Below, piece by piece: positions 9,056-20,521 of a stretch of DNA of 64,000 nucleotides. The notes beneath the pieces were generated by a model that was not told where the DNA came from, did no database searches, and worked only from the letters and a program-made list of their open reading frames with translations. The first letter of the stretch is position 1. Every line of letters begins with the position of its first letter. The stretch is from Helichrysum umbraculigerum (Eukaryota > Streptophyta > Magnoliopsida > Asterales > Asteraceae), in the NCBI GenBank assembly GCA_949592205.1, contig CATIUR010000006.1, positions 6,147,001 through 6,211,000 on the forward strand. The letters are read 5' to 3'. Position numbers and translations under genes: made by a program.

Positions 9056-9700
9056 GATGTATTGGTAGGCATGATACATACCGGTCTCTGGGTTATTAAG
9101 AAGTAAGTCTAATACGTGTCTATGATCTTGTGGTAAACACCTTGTGATGTACGACACTAAGTCTTAATTCCTTAGCGTAGCTTGACATACTTCTAATTTT
9201 GGATTGAATATCTGAGATCTTTTGGGGGAGTATACTGTTTGTTTCCTCTGTTGTACGTAAGTACAGAGCTGGTTTCAATTCAGCATATTCTCAAAACTAA
9301 GCAAGCGTGAGTCAATGCACTTGCAAAGTCTTAAATTTAAGGTACTAAACAAGGTCGCCACAAATTTGGTTTGATTGCGTTTGGTTTTGCTTAAACCTGA
9401 ATCAAGTTATGTTGCTCTGTTGTACGTCAGTACAGACCTGTCACCGCTGGCTTGATTCTTAAAATTGATCCTCTTATATTCGTTCTAAATTTGGAAACTA
9501 TGTTCATGTCTAGGTTACAGGGGTATGTCTATGGTGGGGACCACGGTGAAATATTCATACTAACAATAAAAGGTTAGCTCGCAGACACGGATGTAACATG
9601 TTTAAGTGGAAAAACAATACCAGTAATCGTCTTGAAATAATTTTTATATTAGGTGTATTAAATGTGCTAAGTAAATTTAAAGTGGACAAATATACTGATA
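9056..9700 (+). other. Noncoding 3' module shared with A1
   Basis: Several blocks align in the same order with 60092-60640 of A1: GATGTATTGGTAGGCA (9056) with GATGTATCGATAGGCA (60092), a GTTATTAAGAAGT-like block, a CTTAATTC block, AATTTTGG, the two stem-loops, and GTTTAAGTGGA (9600) with the same word near 60588. No open frame is conserved between them. Between and beyond blocks the sequences diverge freely. Confidence 0.7.
9228..9458 (+). ncRNA. Candidate twin stem-loop RNA element of D1
   Basis: Stem-loop I (9228-9290): an outer stem GAGTATACTG / CAGCATATTC encloses the hairpin CTCTGT-(TG)-TAC-GTAA-GTA-ACAGAG at 9246-9268. Stem-loop II (9399-9458): a perfect outer stem GAATCAAG / CTTGATTC encloses TCTGT-(TG)-TAC-GTCA-GTA-CAGA at 9416-9436. 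The inner stems are the same in both and in A1, while the four-base loops differ. They lie in the untranslated 3' part of the element RNA. A role in packaging, export or dimerisation is possible but not shown. Confidence 0.6.
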
Positions 9701-10148
9701 ATCGAGATAATACTTACTATTTGCTAATAATTGCATGTTGGCCTGATATGATCCCTAAGCAGACTTAAAACAATCTTATCCCCAATTTATTTTAATATTT
9801 GTTCTTTACTTATCTTTATAAAGAAAATACAAAAATATTTTATTTCTATGTTATTTTCTTCAAACATCACATATCTTGTTAAAGTCAAATATTGAAGATG
9901 TAAAGGATGTTGGTTATTCTCCAAAGACTGTGAAGATAATTCTATCGGAGAAGCTGCTGATGATTGAGAGATGGTCACATAGTTTGAAGATCTTATTGTA
10001 TGATAAATTTGTGTCAGTCACATGAATTTGGACACCAAGATTTCTTTGAAGAACATGCTATCTCAAAGGGGGAGTTTCTGATTGTCAAAGACATGAAAGA
10101 GTTTGTTGATGAAGATTAATTGAAGACTTATTTGACCAAGCTGCTGAC

Positions 10149-10159
10149 AAGGGGAAGTT
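10149..10159 (+). other. D1 polypurine tract
   Basis: AAGGGGAAGT directly precedes the 3' LTR and would prime plus-strand DNA synthesis. A second purine box, AAAGGGGGAG, sits 85 bp upstream at 10065-10074, like the duplicated polypurine boxes known in Sireviruses. Confidence 0.8.
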
Positions 10160-10622
10160 TGTTGGTGCATTTTGTGTGTCAGTCAGTTGGTCAAACTATT
10201 GTAATTGTCAAAGTCAATTAGTCTGCGTATGTAAGTGTTTAGTGTGTATATTCGGGTCTGTAAACGAAATGTAATTATAGAATATACATAGAATGGTGAC
10301 ATTGTAATTGGGCCTGCGACGTTGGGTCAGACGTCGCAAGGGTCTGGGCCTGCGACATTGAGCCCAATGTCGCAGGGTCCATTAGTCGTGAGTATAAATA
10401 GCGAGTTATAAGTTAGTTTTAGGGTTGGACGAATTAGAGAGAGAGTGGGGCGTTTTTGTGGTGAGAGAGACAGAGAAAACGAGTGTTTGTATCTGTAATC
10501 GTTATATTATCAATTGTTAATATATACAAGATTATAGAGAAATCGTGTGTTCGTGAATCGATTATTGGTTGTTTGTTATTGTTTATATGATCCGATCAGA
10601 TCCTACGCGTAAGGGACTAACA
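10160..10622 (+). repeat. D1 3' LTR
   Basis: Matches 4907-5367 with about six substitutions and a 2-bp length change in the GA stretch. Both dyads (10315-10338 and 10350-10375) are retained without a mismatch in the arms. Confidence 0.95.
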
Positions 10623-11607
10623 TCAAATCTGAAAGTCAAAGTTCGGAGTAAAAATCAGTCCGTTTTTGTGATTTTTATTTGACTAAGCATATGTTGTCAA
10701 ACAATTCTGAAAAAATTACACAATGTTCCCCTGTGTTTTAGCTACTTCCTGTATTTCTTTCATGAATTTTAGAGGTAGTTTGATATTTTAAAAAAATTAC
10801 AAAGCATCAGAGTTCTTGTTTGGTCCGAATTTAAACTGTTTTCATAGATTGGATTTTCTGGAAGAATCCGTGTATTTTTAGTCGAGGCTATAGAAGAACT
10901 TTTTAAAGTTAACCAAATTTTTGAGATTTTGGCACTGGTCTCATACGTTTTAGTAGTCTAGAACTCGAGATATAGCCTCGAGAAATTGACGGAAATTTCT
11001 GTCTGCCGGAACAGTAAACCTATCTTATCGGAGAAAATTATTTTCGGTTATCAAACGGACTCGAATAATTACGTGGTTGGTGTTGTTGGAAATCTAACAT
11101 CTTGTACTACATTTTAGGCTCAAGAAACATTTAATTTCATGTTGTAATGATTTTTATAAAAATCGGTGAAGTGAGAACAAAAATCTGGACAGCTTATATA
11201 TTTTAAGATTTCGAGTTCTAAATTGCGTTTCGGTTAATATTTTGGACATTTCAAGGTTGAGGGACTACTAGAACATGTTAATAAACATAAAACGAGGAGT
11301 TTGATTTCTTACAACTCGTGTGAAGAAACGGAGACGACAAGGTTGATGTACTCGTTGTTGTGATCGTTTTCGTGTCTTTATCTTCGTTTTTCGCCAAGGA
11401 TTGAGATGGCGGCTCTTGGTAGTTTATTGTGGCTGATGGTGGTGGCTGATCACAGCCTAGAGAGAGAGAGAGAGGAAAAGGGTTTAGAGAGTGGGTGGAG
11501 GTGGTGAATGAAATGAGTGAAAGAGTGATTGAGAGGTAAGGGTGTGTTTGGTGTATTGTTTAAGCAAGTGAGGGAGGGGGCATGGGTTGGAATTTCTGCA
11601 GATTTTA

Positions 11608-11632
11608 GGGGGGGGGGGGGGGGGGGGGGGGG
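11608..11632. repeat. 25-base G run in G1 LTR
   Basis: An uninterrupted run of 25 G followed by CACCCCCA. The equivalent place in the right LTR is the last three bases of the window, so its length there cannot be read. Runs of this kind are error-prone in sequencing, so the length is uncertain. Confidence 0.8.
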
Positions 11633-12355
11633 CACCCCCATGTGGGTGTTTAAATCATCTCCCCAAAGTTGCGTTACGCGTGGTGCTCGTTTACCCGTTA
11701 AACGTTTATTATACGCGTTTTAGCTAACAATAAATTTTCGATATTTTTGATTGGAGTATTTATTTAAAATACTTAGTAAACATTTTATAAAATGTCTCGT
11801 TAAGTAGTTGGTCTCGATTCGCGAGCTCATTTCGCGTTTATTTAATCGTGTAACGATTTTAAACGTTTTTATGGTTATCGTATAATTGTGATAATTTTAA
11901 CTGAAGTATTTAATTAAAATACTTCGTTTTGAATTATAAAAATATAACTTGGGTTTTCGTTCGTTTGTCGGGCGCGTTTCGCGCGTTTTTGTCACGTTTG
12001 GTTACTTTTTTTCAAAACTTAATATGTTTTATACGATACGATTAATGTGTGAAATATTATCGAAATAATATTTAGTAAATAATAAGTGTATTAAATAATT
12101 TCATATTATTTAATAATTGTGCTCACCAACGTCCGTATTTGTAATGTCGAATTCTATTCGATTTATTTTCGTGTGGTTTAAAGTTATCGCGTATGTTTAT
12201 ATATATAATAATATATATAAAATTTCGAGTACCTAGTATTAATTCGAAATCTAAATACTAGTACTTAAGGTCACTAATTCATCTAACAATGAATTAACCT
12301 AAAACATGCATGAGTTTAGCGTTCGTAATTGTGTCGAAAATTGAGGGGTGTCACA

Positions 12356-12824
12356 TTCTCCCCCAGTTAGAAAAATCTCGTCCCGAGATTTAAATCGTGT
12401 CGCGAGTGTCCGATGCGTGTGTTTCCAAAAAGTCGTGGATGTTTTCTTTGTTTTTCGTTTTTGTGCCCACATTTCCGTTGTGGCATTTCAGGTCGTTGCA
12501 AGTACCACTTGCGGCAGTGATCGTAATGGTCAAATCGTTGTTCACATCGTAGTCAATAGTTATTCAAATTGTACTCAAACCATGACAGAGTAATTGTTTA
12601 AAACTGTTGATAAACTTGCTTGTAAATCAGTTGTCGTTTAAATATAAACAAGTTATGTATAAATTGTTGACATTCAGTTAAAATAGCGATCAATTCGTGA
12701 TCAAGTAATAAGTTTATGTTGTGTATAAATAGTTGGACCTTGTCCAATATAAATTGTTTGGAAAACTTCCCAATAAGTAGTTTGTTTGGAAAACTTTGCA
12801 AGAAATCTAATATATCGTTTTTAG
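12356..12824 (-). other. G1 interior, 3' end: polypurine tract and dyad
   Basis: On the minus strand this is the end of the G1 interior. The polypurine tract is the complement of TTCTCCCCCAGTT at the LTR junction. A perfect dyad, AAATCTCG-TCC-CGAGATTT, lies at 12373-12391 and corresponds to the pre-PPT hairpin of T1, T2 and N1. The rest is AT-rich with no recognisable coding remnant. C1 interrupts it at 12825. Confidence 0.75.
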
Positions 12825-13524
12825 TGTTGGAATAGTGTCCAATATCATAACTAATTGGTGAGACTATCATTAATGGTAAAGTCCTTTTTGGGTTGCCCTC
12901 AATAAACAGTCAAGAGAAAAGATGAAGGATAATATTAAGTGTATTAATATTATAATTGTTTGGTTAATTAATAAATAGTTTATTAATTAGAAAATCAAAA
13001 GCAATTAAGTTTGGCGGAAGATTCCAGAAACTGGATCCAACCGCCGGTTGGGATTAGGATTTCCAAGGCGATGGAAGTCGCAGACTTGGAGTCCAAGACT
13101 GACAGCTCCAACCGCAGGTTGGAAGGTCCAACCGCCGGTTGGGAGTCCAATTTAGGGTTTATTCCACAACTATAAATAGGGGCATCCTATACCTTCATAA
13201 CATACGATTTCAGGTGCGAATTTTCTGAGGATTTCGAAAATTCGATTTTCTCTTGGGTTTTTGGGTATGAAGCATTAGAGGTATTCTACTTTGGGTACTT
13301 GCCTCTAAGTAACGAAGCTCTGCTCGTTGGTCTGTGCGCGAGAAATAGGTTTTCTCTAAAGGTTAGTGTTTTCCTTACTTTCTTTATCCAATTTGTTCAT
13401 TTTACTATGTTGTTAAAGTTAAAGATCCCTTAGGGTTTTAGTTTCCTAATTGCCTTAGATTATTTAAAGTTTTGTTATTCCGCTGCGTGTATAATAATCT
13501 AGTTAGGGAATAGAAAACCCAACA
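12825..13524 (+). repeat. C1 5' LTR
   Basis: A 700-bp LTR. It carries three dyads of the form CCAACCG-N-CGGTTGG (13037-13051, 13108-13122 with one arm change, 13128-13142). A TATA box, TATAAATAGG, is at 13171-13180, about 30 bp after the last dyad, placing them in U3. Confidence 0.92.
13171..13178 (+). promoter_or_regulatory. TATA box of C1 5' LTR
   Basis: TATAAATA followed by GGGGCATCC. The identical block occurs in the 3' LTR at 52491-52498, as expected of the two ends of one element. Confidence 0.75.
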
Positions 13525-13717
13525 GTGGTATCAGAGCCATAACTTAACAAATAGTAGTATGCAATTATCTGCAATAGTATGTAGGTAACGATAAATTGGA
13601 AAGAGAATTATCTAAATATGTAATCTGTATTTACAGTTTAGATGCTGATAATTTTAAATTGTTTAAAATGGACCACTAATTTTAAAAGGTTTAAAATAGA
13701 ACCCTAAACTTCAAGAG

Positions 13718-13800
<83 letters not shown>

Positions 13801-14477
13801 AGTCTAAATACATCGTCAGTCAATTGATAAATCGGCTCACCCATGAGGAACAAACTTTAAGAGAGGTATAAGGCGGGTCGCTTTGCTTCCCTAAAGAAGT
13901 CAGGTTTTTAATAGGCTTCGCGCTGACCTGCTTCTCCGCTTCTTTATGCGTTCGATGGAGCTACCGAGGACTTTTGATAGGATGATGTCAAGATTAAAAG
14001 TAGACTTAAAAATAGTAAAACAAAATCCCGTTTTAGCTATAGGAAATGATGAATTGTATGCTAACCCATGAAATTCGCACATCTCTCATATGAACCGTTA
14101 ATGGAGCGTGTGTGGTTTACCTGCACGTTAATATGAGGACATAATGAAAGGTGATTGAGACTCGCGATTCTCGAGCGTACTCGAGCCGGGGATCACGCGG
14201 GGTTTGCATGGTTAATTCACCATCTTGTTCATGATCCTCGGCATACCAGTCATGAATAGTAGATGTGCATAACCGATATTAACATGCCATTGATAAAAAT
14301 CAATGAATCTCAAAGATCTAGGAGTTTCATAGAAATGAAATAGACAAAAGTATTTTAGTTATATGATTACGGCGACCCTCTTCATAAAATTGAAAATATA
14401 GATCCTAGCCTTAATTTATAAAATTGGGTAAATAATTAAGGAATATTCAAAGTAACTAAAACTGTTTTATCTCATAG
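13525..14477 (+). other. C1 primer site and leader
   Basis: TGGTATCAGAGCC at 13526-13538 is the initiator tRNA-Met primer site. The remaining leader is untranslated and contains a 72-bp TA microsatellite at 13722-13793. No credible open frame precedes gag. Confidence 0.8.
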
Positions 14478-15134
14478 ATGGCTAATTTAAATGGTGCAAA
14501 TCCTCCAGTCCCCAATCCCGCAAATAACTCAAACTTTTCACTACTCTCAGTTCTTGGGAGGGAAAGACTGACTGGTCCAAACTATATGGACTGGATGCGT
14601 AACCTAAGGTTTACCTTGAGGTACGAGAACAAAGAGTATGTTCTCGATGAGCAGATTCCCGTAATTGATGAAGAATCAACCCAAGAGGAGATTGAGGCAC
14701 ACCGGAAACATTATGATGATGCGAATAAAGTGTCTTGTATCATGGCATCTTCCATGAGCCCTGAACTGCAAAAGACTTTTGAAAACACTCGGGCTTATGA
14801 AATGAACCAACAGCTGAAAGAAATGTTTCAGGCAAAGGCAAGCAAAGAACGCCTTGATGTGGTGAAATCCCTCATGGCTTGCAAGCCTAAACCTGGAGTT
14901 TCTATCTGTGCTTTTGTCTTAGAGATGAAAGGGTACTTTCAGTTTGTAATGTCATATAAGATGAATATGAATGAGAGGGAAGGCTCAATAATGAAACTCC
15001 ACAATTTACTGCAAACTGCTGAGCAAAGAATCAAGAAAGATGATGTATCCTCTAGGTCAGCAGCTCCTGTGTTGACTGTTGGTCAAAGTGCAAAGAAAAA
15101 AAATGTCAAATTCAAATTGGAAAAGAAAGACTAA
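14478..15134 (+). pseudogene. gag: C1 gag (Copia type)
   Basis: The frame of 218 codons starts MANLNGANPP. It contains the Copia gag core (GPNYMDWMRNLRFTL...; MKGYFQFVMSYKM) at about residues 35-190. The reading frame shifts at a run of eight A near 15100, after which the zinc knuckle and pol continue in another frame. In related elements gag and pol form one frame, so I read this as a one-base length change in the A run rather than as programmed frameshifting. The product would form the particle shell. Confidence 0.85.
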
Positions 15135-18100
15135 TGATGGAAAGTCCATTCGTAAGTCCAAGAAAGGAACCGATTCTGAGATTGCACCTGTAAGTGACCA
15201 AAAGGAAGCAGTGTGCTTCTACTGCAACACAAAGGGGCATTGGAAGCGTAACTGCCCAAAGTACCTGAAGGACCTTGAAGATGGAAAGGTCGAGAAGAGT
15301 ATTCACTCAGGTATGTTTATGATCGAACTCCATAATACCACAACTTCTAATTCATGGGTTCTGGATACAGGGTGTGGTAATCACATTTGCACTGTATTGC
15401 AGGGGGTAAAGGAAAGTAGAAGTCTGAAGCATGGAGAGCTCAACTTAGTTATGGGGAACAAAGGAATTGTACCTGTGACGAAGATTGGAAGATTTGAGCT
15501 CATGCTGAATTCTGGAGTTAGGATAGATTTAAATAATTGCTATTATTCGTCAGAAATGACTAGAAACATTATTTCATTTTATGCTTTGTATAAAGATGGT
15601 TATCATTTTTCTTTTGATAATGGAAATGGAGATATTTTGGTTCATTTAAATGATTGTTTTATTTTAAAAGCTTCTCCTTACAAAGGCATATATGAAAATG
15701 TTGAATGTGTTAGCAATGTTATTTTAAATGTTGATTCATCTAATGAAATTGATAAATCCAAGTTGTGGCATTATCGTCTTGGGCACATAAACAAGAAACG
15801 CATCGCCCAAATCCCAAAGGATGGAGTGTTGGAATCATTCGACCTCAAATCGGATGATGTATGCGAATCTTGTTTATTAGGCAAGATGACTAAATCACCA
15901 TTCACTGGATCGTGTGAAAGAGGTGAAGGACTATTGGATTTGGTACATACAGATGTATGTGGGCCATTCCGATGTACCACAAAAGATGAAAATCGATATT
16001 ATGTTACATTTACTGATGACTTCAGTAGATTTGGACATGTTTATCTGATCAAACATAAGTCGGATACTTTTGAGGTATTCAAAAGATATCAAAACAAAGT
16101 AGAGAATCAACTGGGCAGAAAGATAAAGGTTCTCCGATCCGATAGGGGAGGAGAGTACCTTAGTATCGAGTTTCTCGATCATCTTAAAGATTATGGTATA
16201 GTTTCACAATTGACTCCTCATAGAACACCACAGCTTAATGGTGTTGCTGAAAGGAGAAACAGAACTTTGTTAGACATGGTTCGGTCAATGATGAGTCGAG
16301 TAACACTTCCAATAAGTTTCTAGGGTTATGCATTAGAAACAGCCGCCCATATCTTAAATCAAATACCCACTAAAAAAGTTTCAAAGACACCTTATGAGAT
16401 GTGGAAGGGAAAGAGACCTTCTCTTGGTCACATCAAAATCTGGGGTTGTGAAGTATACGTTAGACGGGAAACTCAGGACAAACTAGACTCCAGATCTGAA
16501 AAGTGTCTTTTCGTCGGTTATCCACAAGAGTCATTTGGATATTTGTTCTACAGACCCAAGGAGAATGTGGTCTTTATAGCTCGAAGAGAAGTGTTCCTTG
16601 AGAGAGAAATGATATCTAAAGAGGACAGTGGGAGTAAAATTGATCTTGAAAAAATTCAAGAATCTACTGATGAAGAACCTATTATAAACACTGACGTTCA
16701 ACAAGAGGTAGAAACACCTGTTGAACCTGAAGACATATCCTTACCCGTTCGTAGATCTAGTAGAGTTAGCAATCCTCCTGAGTTCTATTATGGTTACCAA
16801 ATAGAAGAAGAGGATAAGATAAGTGATAGTACACTGGGTGAATTAGATGAGCCTGCTAACTACAAGGAAGCGATGGCAGGCCCTGAAGCTACTAAGTGGA
16901 AGGAAGCTATGAAAAGCGAAATTCAGTCCATGTATGACAATCAAGTTTGGAATTTGGTTTACACTACACCCGGTCTTAAGACGGTGGGTTGTAAGTGGAT
17001 CTTCAAGAAGAAGACATACATGGATGGGAAAGTACACACTTATAAAGCTAGGTTGGTTGCAAAGGGCTATACTCAAACCTATGGGATTGATTATGAGGAA
17101 ACCTTCTCACCAGTAGCTAAAATTAAGTCATAGCTGCATTTCATGATTATGAAATTTGGCAGATGGATGTCAAAACTGCTTTCCTTAACGGGAAACTGAC
17201 AGAGGATGTGTTCATGACACAACCCGAAGGTTTTGAAGATGCAAAGTATCCTAATAGAGTGTGCAAGCTTTAAAAGGCTATTTATAGACAGCCTCTCGTA
17301 GCTGGAATCTCTGCTTCCATGAGAAAGTCATAGAGTTTGGTTTTTATAGAAGTGAAGATGAGTCCTGTATATATGTCAAGTTCAGTGGGAGTATTGTAGT
17401 ATTCTTAGTATTATATGTGGATGATATACTGCTCATAGGAAATGATGTCCCAACTTTACAAGGTGTAAAAGAATGGTTGGGAAAGTGTTTCGCTATGAAA
17501 GATCTGGGAGATGCAGCATATATCCTTGGTATAAAGATTTATAAAGATAGGTCAAAACGTCTCATAGGACTCAGCCAGGATACGTACATAGATAAAATAT
17601 TGAAAAGATTCAATATGGAAAATTCTAAGAAAGGGAACTTACCCTTGAATCATGGCATTAAGATCAGTAAGGATCTGTGTCCAAAGTCTGAACAAGAATT
17701 GGACAGAATGAGTCGAATCCCATATGCTTTGGCTATAGGATCGATCATGTATGCCATGACATGTACAAGACCTGATGTCTCATTTGCTTTGAGCTTAGTG
17801 AGTCGACATCAGCAGAATCCTGGTGAAGGTCATTGGACAGCTGTAAAGAATATTCTTAAGTATTTGAGAAATACTAAAGACAGGTTCTTAGTTTATGGTG
17901 GAGAAGAGGAACTTGAGTAACGGGTTATAGTGATGCTAGTTTCCAAACAGACAGAGATAATTGTCGTTCACAGCCTGGTTGGGTTTTCCTACTAAATGGG
18001 GGAGCGGTAACATGGAAAAGTTCTAAGCAAGATAAAGTAGCAGACTCTACATGTGAGTCTGAGTACATTGCAGCTAGTGAAGCGGCAAAGGAAGCTATCT

Positions 18101-18399
18101 GGATGAAAAATTTCATTGGAGATCTTGGAGTTGTTCCAACAGTACAAGATCCTATTGCTATATTCTGTGATAATGAAAGTGCAGTCGCCTTGAGTAGAGA
18201 ACCCAAGGATCACGGAAAGTCAAAGCACATTGAAAGGAAATACCATTTTGTTCGAAAGAAAGTCGAAGAAGGACATGTAATTGTGAAGAGCATAAGATCA
18301 GAGGATAATCCAGCTAATCCGTTCAAAAAGCCTCTAGGAAAGTCCAAGCATGATGAACATGCTAGGAGCATAGGTTTAAGAGATAATGTAAAGTTTTAG
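15100..18399 (+). pseudogene. pol: C1 pol: protease, integrase, reverse transcriptase, RNase H (broken)
   Basis: Domains in order: zinc knuckle CFYCNTKGHWKRNC (about 15220); protease motif WVLDTGCGNH (about 15357); integrase zinc-binding HYRLGH...CESCLLGK (about 15770-15880); integrase core with HTDVCGPF, SDRGGEY and NGVAERRNR (about 15948-16260); reverse transcriptase with intact YVDD at about 17414-17425; RNase H ending at 18399. Breaks: stop TAG at 16321-16323 in place of a Trp codon; a small deletion with frameshift near 17130; another near 17290; a shift near 17920. Active-site residues are largely preserved, so decay came from length changes and nonsense mutation. Confidence 0.88.
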
Positions 18400-19154
18400 T
18401 TGTTAGTTTGAATTTGAAACGTTATAAACAATGATGGAAACTGTAATAGACTTGGTGATTAATAATGGAGATTTTTAATTGGAAGGAGTTCTACCATTTA
18501 CTATTGTTTGTCATTGTGTTTCAGTTTTGCATGTTTAGACACCACTTCCAGAGTAATAAGTTCTTACTCAAACCTCCTCAGTCGATCACACTATAGGAAG
18601 TATGTGGTAAATTAAGACTGTCATGGAGTGTTAGTAGATGTCTATGGAGATTAGACATGGCATGGAGATTGCTGCAACACTCGTGGGTACTTAATGGGGA
18701 TTTAAGTATAGGAGAAACCCGCACTTAAATAGATCACTTCATGGATTAAATCACGAGTGATTTTAAGATGATAATATCTTCTATTCTTAAAATGGAGATA
18801 CATGAGTATCTAGTTCTTCAAGTCTGTTATACTTTAGTCTATTCAAATGCTGTGCATAAATGCCAGTTATAAAGGGTATGCTAGGTATGACATGATGAGT
18901 TGACTAGTGCTATGTAGTCGATATTTATTTGTTCCTTTTGCCTAAAATGGAAAAAGATATCATGGGCCCTCTGATGATTAAAGTTTGACTAAAAGTGCTA
19001 GGCCTGGCCGAGACTAAGTTGATAGTTCAGTAGTCTCATATAGTCAATATAATCGGAAAACAGAAAACATATATGAATCTTGAGATTGATTAAAATCCAT
19101 GTCTCGGTTCATACGATATCGTGAAACAAAGGAATGGTTGATCACTTATCTAAA
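18400..19154 (+). other. C1 3' untranslated region, first part
   Basis: About 750 bp without an open frame. It continues after the S2 insertion at 32044-32160 and ends in the polypurine tract AAGTGGGAGAC. Confidence 0.75.
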
Positions 19155-19270
19155 TGTAACACCCGGCCAAAAAGGGGCCAAAATTTGGGTCCAATTTAAA
19201 CTTTCTTTCATGTATTAGATACGCACTTAATGCCAAAGTATTCAAGTATTGTATATATATATATACAAAA

Positions 19271-19416
19271 GAACGATTATTAAATAATCGCAAATAAATA
19301 AATCTGAAAGCGCGCGCAAACTTGAAAACGGACATTGGTGCAAACTTTTCTAAATATATACCATAGAACGATTATTAAATAATCGCAAATAAATAAATCT
19401 GAAAGCGCGCGCAAAC
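19271..19416. repeat. Local 51-bp duplication in S2
   Basis: A 51-bp segment beginning GAACGATTATTAAATAATCG and ending GCGCGCAAAC is present at 19271-19321 and again at 19366-19416, spaced 95 bp. It contains the short dyad CGATTATTAAATAATCG. Confidence 0.85.
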
Positions 19417-20426
19417 TTTTCTAAATAATATATTATCTTCGAAAATAATATTTATTTACTTGGAGAATATTTAAATACATTTTCACTTCAATTAAAAATG
19501 TATTCTACTTAGCTGAGAGCGCGCAACAGCATATAAAAGTGAACACAAACATTTTATTTTTATCAAATGCTTCAACACGAAAACCTTTCGAATTATACGA
19601 AAGAATTTTAGAAATTTGAAATATTAAATTATATAACGATCGGGTACCCGAGTACGGGTATATTATACTGCTAAAGGGAGACAAAAGCTACCCAAACCCA
19701 CAAAAAGTGGATCTGGGTCTGCTTCCTCTTTTCCCACACGCCAAACCCAACACCTTTTTTATTATTCCTTTTTCATTTTATCACCATTTAATCTATCTCA
19801 TCTCTATGTACTCTCTTGATCTCTCTGTATTTTCTTCAACAAACAACAATACAAGAGTAACAAGCAACAATTATCATAATCATCATCATCATCATCAATT
19901 GATATCATCATCACCATTCTCCATCTCGTCTCTCTTTCTCTCGGGTTAACATCACCACCCGAGCCACCACCACCTTCGGACCACCATCACCGAGACCACC
20001 ACCATCATCATCTCGGAATTAACAACGGCAACAACAACCCACGGCAGCAGCAGTAGCTCACCACCATCACCGCCTTCATCCTCATCATCTACCTCGGCTC
20101 CACCTCCACCCGTGAGCAACCCACCATCTTTCTCTAAAAATTTCATGATTTTAATGTGTCTATTTACGTATATTAATGTTATAATCGATTACCATGCCCA
20201 AAGACTCGAAATTGGAACTTGAATTGTGGATTGATATTGCGATTCTGAGCTCAGAACCCGAAGGACCCGGGCAGGTGAGCCCATTAACCCGGGCGGGTCG
20301 AGCCCGAACCCAAACAAAACCCGACTGTTTCTTGTATTATTATGCGATCCAACACACACCCATGGATCGCGTATTCTCTTCGCGTTTTGACTCCCCTGGA
20401 TCGAGTATGGACTGATAAACACATAT

Positions 20427-20510
20427 GGATCCGGCGGATCACGCCAAGGATCCGGCGGATCCACCAAAAATAAAGGGAATCCGGCGTATAAAAATGAATC
20501 CGGCGGATTC
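20427..20510. repeat. GGATCCGGCGGATCC dyad cluster in S2
   Basis: Four related words occur at 20427, 20448, 20478 and 20496. The one at 20448-20462 is GGATCC-GGC-GGATCC and the one at 20496-20510 is GAATCC-GGC-GGATTC, where both arms changed together. They lie about 315 bp after the proposed intron donor. Confidence 0.75.
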
Positions 20511-20521
20511 ATGAAATTTTG

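Larger units (their letters stand above)
4907..10622 (+). mobile_element. D1: gag-only Copia/Sirevirus-like LTR element
   Basis: D1 is a complete 5.7-kb insertion into the G1 LTR, flanked by the 5-bp duplication tcaaa (4902-4906 and 10623-10627). It has 461-463 bp LTRs starting TGTTGGTGCA and ending GGGACTAACA, a tRNA-Met primer site at 5370, and a polypurine tract AAGGGGAAGT just before 10160. The LTR copies differ at only about six places, so insertion is recent. The single long gene is a gag with two zinc knuckles; protease, integrase and reverse transcriptase are absent and replaced by about 1.7 kb of noncoding sequence. The long coiled-coil gag and several GGGGGAG boxes (8825, 9224, 10065) resemble Sireviruses. 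Confidence 0.9.
3754..11312 (-). other. Putative LTR-borne leader intron of G1 (left copy)
   Basis: On the minus strand a CT-rich stretch is followed by a GTAAGA donor beginning at 11312. The far end has TTTTTACTATG, a T-rich run and CAG ending at 3754, followed by GGAATTAG. The same signals lie at matching places in the right LTR (63642 and 54205). Without nested insertions the intron would be about 1.8 kb. This is inferred from splice-site-like sequence and from parallels in T1, T2, N1 and S2; no transcript was seen. Confidence 0.4.
2641..12355 (-). repeat. G1 3' LTR (left copy), interrupted twice
   Basis: The LTR survives in three pieces: 2641-2878, 3631-4906 and 10628-12355, each aligning with the right copy that starts at 53851. 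The interruptions are the LTR piece at 2879-3630 and element D1 at 4907-10622, each flanked by short direct repeats. The LTR contains the 33-bp tandem array, a GA tract (about 11458-11474) and a 25-base G run (11608-11632). On the minus strand a leader intron can be proposed from a GTAAGA donor at 11312 to a CAG acceptor at 3754. Confidence 0.85.

Noticed and set aside
15079..15134. Programmed frameshift at the A8 run between C1 gag and pol
   Set aside because: Copia elements normally use one frame, and this copy has several other length mutations, so a random one-base change is simpler.
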